Below, in pieces: positions 15,565 to 16,962 of a DNA stretch of 16,962 nt. Every line of letters begins with the position of its first letter. The stretch's first letter is position 1. The DNA comes from Candidatus Thorarchaeota archaeon (GTDB taxonomy: Archaea; Asgardarchaeota; Thorarchaeia; Thorarchaeales; Thorarchaeaceae). The notes under the pieces were generated by a model that had not been told where the DNA came from, did no database searches, and saw only the letters and a list, made by a program, of their open reading frames with translations. Made by a program: the position numbers and the translations under genes. The stretch is taken from the NCBI GenBank assembly GCA_016840385.1, contig JAEOSL010000074.1, forward strand, positions 1 through 16,962, in the 5' to 3' direction.

Positions 15565-16527
15565 ATGACATCAACCGGTTTTGTGACGAACATCCAAAGG
15601 TGTTCTACTGAGGATGGTCCTGGTATCAGAACATCTGTATTCTTCAAGGGCTGTCCTATGAAATGCATCTGGTGTCACAATATCGAAACAATCGATGCAA
15701 ATCCACGACTAGTTTGGTACGCTGTCAAGTGTATTGGTGACCAAGGGTGTGTTCGAGCATGTCCTGAATCTGCAATCGAACCAACTTCCGATGGGATGAA
15801 AATCAATCTTGATTTGTGTCAAGTTTGTGGTACTTGCGAAGAGGTTTGTCCAACAGGCGCAATGAAGTTAATGGGGACGAGCTGGAATTCTGACGATTTG
15901 GTTGAGGAGTTATTACGGGACAAGGTCTTCTTCACTACGTCAAATGGTGGTGTGACCCTCTCCGGTGGTGAAGCCACGTACCAGTCTGAGTTTGCTACTG
16001 ATGTCGCAATTGGATTACAAGAAAATGGAGTACATGTTGCACTCGATACCTGCGGATACTGTAGTGAAAAAGTTCTACGAGAAATGTTGGAGCATGTAGA
16101 TATGGTTCTCTATGATTTGAAGCAAATGGATCCTGAGAAGCATGAGGAGTACACTGGTGTTCCCCTTGACCGAGTTCTATCCAATGCGCAAATAATTGCA
16201 GAAAGCGGGAAACCAGTTTGGGTTAGAACTCCAATAATACCTGGTCATACTGATAGTGAAGAAAATATACGAGCCATATCACAATTCATCACGACAAAAA
16301 TGCAGAATGTTGGAAGATACGATCTGCTTGCCTTTAATCGAATGTGTACTGACAAGTACAAACTATTCGATTTAGAGTACCCACTGAAAGATGCAGACCT
16401 GATTACTGAGGAGACCATGGAACATCTTGTAGATGTTGCAAGACAAGAAGGGGTATCCCAAGTAGCATGGTCTGGGATGACTAAGAATTCTAGGGAACCA
16501 ACTACAAATGAAGAACAGGAGGAATGA
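15565..16527 (+). CDS. Glycyl-radical enzyme activating protein (radical SAM, PflA family) with ferredoxin insert
   Basis: The 320-residue radical-SAM protein begins VTNIQRCSTEDGPGIRTSVF, the standard activase opening. C30-x3-C34-x2-C37 (CPMKCIWC) holds the SAM cluster. An inserted two-cluster ferredoxin follows: C56, D59, C62, C66 and C85, C88, C91, C95. GGVTLSGGEATYQ (128-140) is the SAM-binding GGE region; WVRTPIIPGHTD (220-231) is also typical. Such enzymes use SAM to place a glycyl radical on a partner, e.g. pyruvate formate-lyase, choline or glycerol lyases, decarboxylases or alkylsuccinate synthases. The ferredoxin insert places it with the non-PflA subgroups. No partner is in the window. 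In the first extra cluster Asp59 replaces the second Cys. GGAG 11 bases upstream supports the start. The acidic tail (EEQEE) contains a chance AGGAGG. Confidence 0.88.
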   Translation: MTSTGFVTNIQRCSTEDGPGIRTSVFFKGCPMKCIWCHNIETIDANPRLVWYAVKCIGDQGCVRACPESAIEPTSDGMKINLDLCQVCGTCEEVCPTGAMKLMGTSWNSDDLVEELLRDKVFFTTSNGGVTLSGGEATYQSEFATDVAIGLQENGVHVALDTCGYCSEKVLREMLEHVDMVLYDLKQMDPEKHEEYTGVPLDRVLSNAQIIAESGKPVWVRTPIIPGHTDSEENIRAISQFITTKMQNVGRYDLLAFNRMCTDKYKLFDLEYPLKDADLITEETMEHLVDVARQEGVSQVAWSGMTKNSREPTTNEEQEE

Positions 16528-16592
16528 CCGAGAGTTTCGTCAGACCGTAAGCCTTTTTGTAGGCTCCCACAGACAAATTTTCGGTGCAGTAC

Positions 16593-16962
16593 ATGAAATC
16601 ATGGGAGTACACATCAAAGGACGGTCGACCAATATTAGTCCGTACTGCTGACCGTGGTGATGCTCCAAAACTGCATGAAGGTTTTCGTGCCGTGGTTGAT
16701 GAAGGTACTTGGTTACCAACATTCTCTGCGAATTCACATATCTCAGATTGGGTTCACTGGATTGATAAAACCAAACATAATCGAGATATCTTGCTCATTG
16801 CTTTCCTTGATGGTGAGTATGCTGGCCATTTGACTCTACAACCTGAGGAATGGAATGCATCCCAACATGTAGCAAAGGTTGGAATCATTGTGCTCAAAAC
16901 ACATAGACATGTGGGTGTGGGCCGTTCTCTCATGTTAGCTGGTGAAGAAATGGGACTTGAGC
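16593..16962 (+). CDS. GNAT N-acetyltransferase, N-terminal part (3' end outside window)
   Basis: The frame is open from ATG 16593 to the window end, giving 123 residues. PILVRTADRGDAPKLHEGF (13-31) is the first strand and helix of a GNAT fold, ILLIAFLDGEYAGHLTL (66-82) the central hairpin, and VGIIVLKTHRHVGVGRSLM (96-114) contains an intact acetyl-CoA loop R105-x-x-G108-x-G110. So, unlike the GNAT protein at 12283, this one should bind acetyl-CoA. No Shine-Dalgarno is visible; an in-frame GTG at 16584 is an alternative start. It follows the activase by 65 bases, which contain only a 5-bp hairpin (16550-16565) with a short T run. Substrate unknown. Confidence 0.8.
   Translation, partial: MKSWEYTSKDGRPILVRTADRGDAPKLHEGFRAVVDEGTWLPTFSANSHISDWVHWIDKTKHNRDILLIAFLDGEYAGHLTLQPEEWNASQHVAKVGIIVLKTHRHVGVGRSLMLAGEEMGLE

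Noticed and set aside
16517..16550. AGGAGG followed by ATG at 16524, suggesting a gene start coupled to the activase stop
   Set aside because: Spacing is one base and the frame stops after eight codons; the purine run is explained by the Glu/Gln codons of the activase tail.
16550..16565. Hairpin AGCCT/AGGCT after the activase gene as an intrinsic terminator
   Set aside because: Only five base pairs, with the T run in the loop rather than after the stem; too weak to call.

Overview
The window looks archaeal, most likely an Asgard archaeon; Candidatus Thorarchaeota is my best guess. The reasons are a gelsolin-fold protein next to a Roadblock/LC7 protein and a longin-like protein (eukaryotic-signature families typical of Asgards), a ThiR-type HTH-ThiN thiamine regulator (an archaeal family), TATA-like promoters combined with GGAGG-type ribosome binding sites, and a large secreted Ig-repeat protein rich in N-glycosylation sequons. 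The lineage is inferred from gene content; no marker gene such as rRNA is present. Coding density is high and no rRNA, tRNA, CRISPR array, IS element or phage gene was seen.

Layout. (1) 1-4185, + strand: a tightly overlapping operon with the 3' end of a VAO/GlcD-type FAD oxidase, a GlcF/HdrB-like two-CCG-domain iron-sulfur protein, a second complete FAD oxidase, and an AttH/CrtC-like protein (carotenoid-hydratase/lipocalin-like fold). The first three resemble the flavoprotein/flavoprotein/iron-sulfur arrangement of glycolate-oxidase-type dehydrogenases. The CrtC-like partner points to a hydrophobic, perhaps isoprenoid, substrate. (2) 4191-6052, - strand: gelsolin-like protein with a long proline-rich linker, then Roadblock/LC7, then a longin-like protein; a candidate cytoskeleton/small-GTPase regulatory cluster. 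(3) 6259-7308, + strand: a six-helix membrane protein with an acidic, proline-rich tail, divergent from the gelsolin gene and sharing an identical 11-bp upstream element with it. (4) 7360-11206, - strand: thiBPQ, a thiamine ABC importer, divergent from thiR (11285-12211); a perfect 15-bp inverted repeat lies between them and is the obvious operator candidate. (5) 12283-13146, + strand: a GNAT-family protein with a degenerate acetyl-CoA loop, meeting end to end the - strand surface protein (13148-15313). (6) 15565-16527, + strand: a glycyl-radical-enzyme activase with two extra ferredoxin clusters, one carrying an Asp in place of a Cys. No glycyl radical enzyme is in view. The window ends inside another GNAT gene.

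How it fits together: the thiamine block is a self-contained regulated uptake unit. The oxidase block is a probable metabolic complex of unknown substrate. The gelsolin/Roadblock/longin block, with the proline-rich membrane protein across a matched divergent promoter, is the most unusual part and the best candidate for an undescribed system. There is no gene-free stretch above 300 bases; the longest (15314-15564 and 6059-6258) hold putative promoters.
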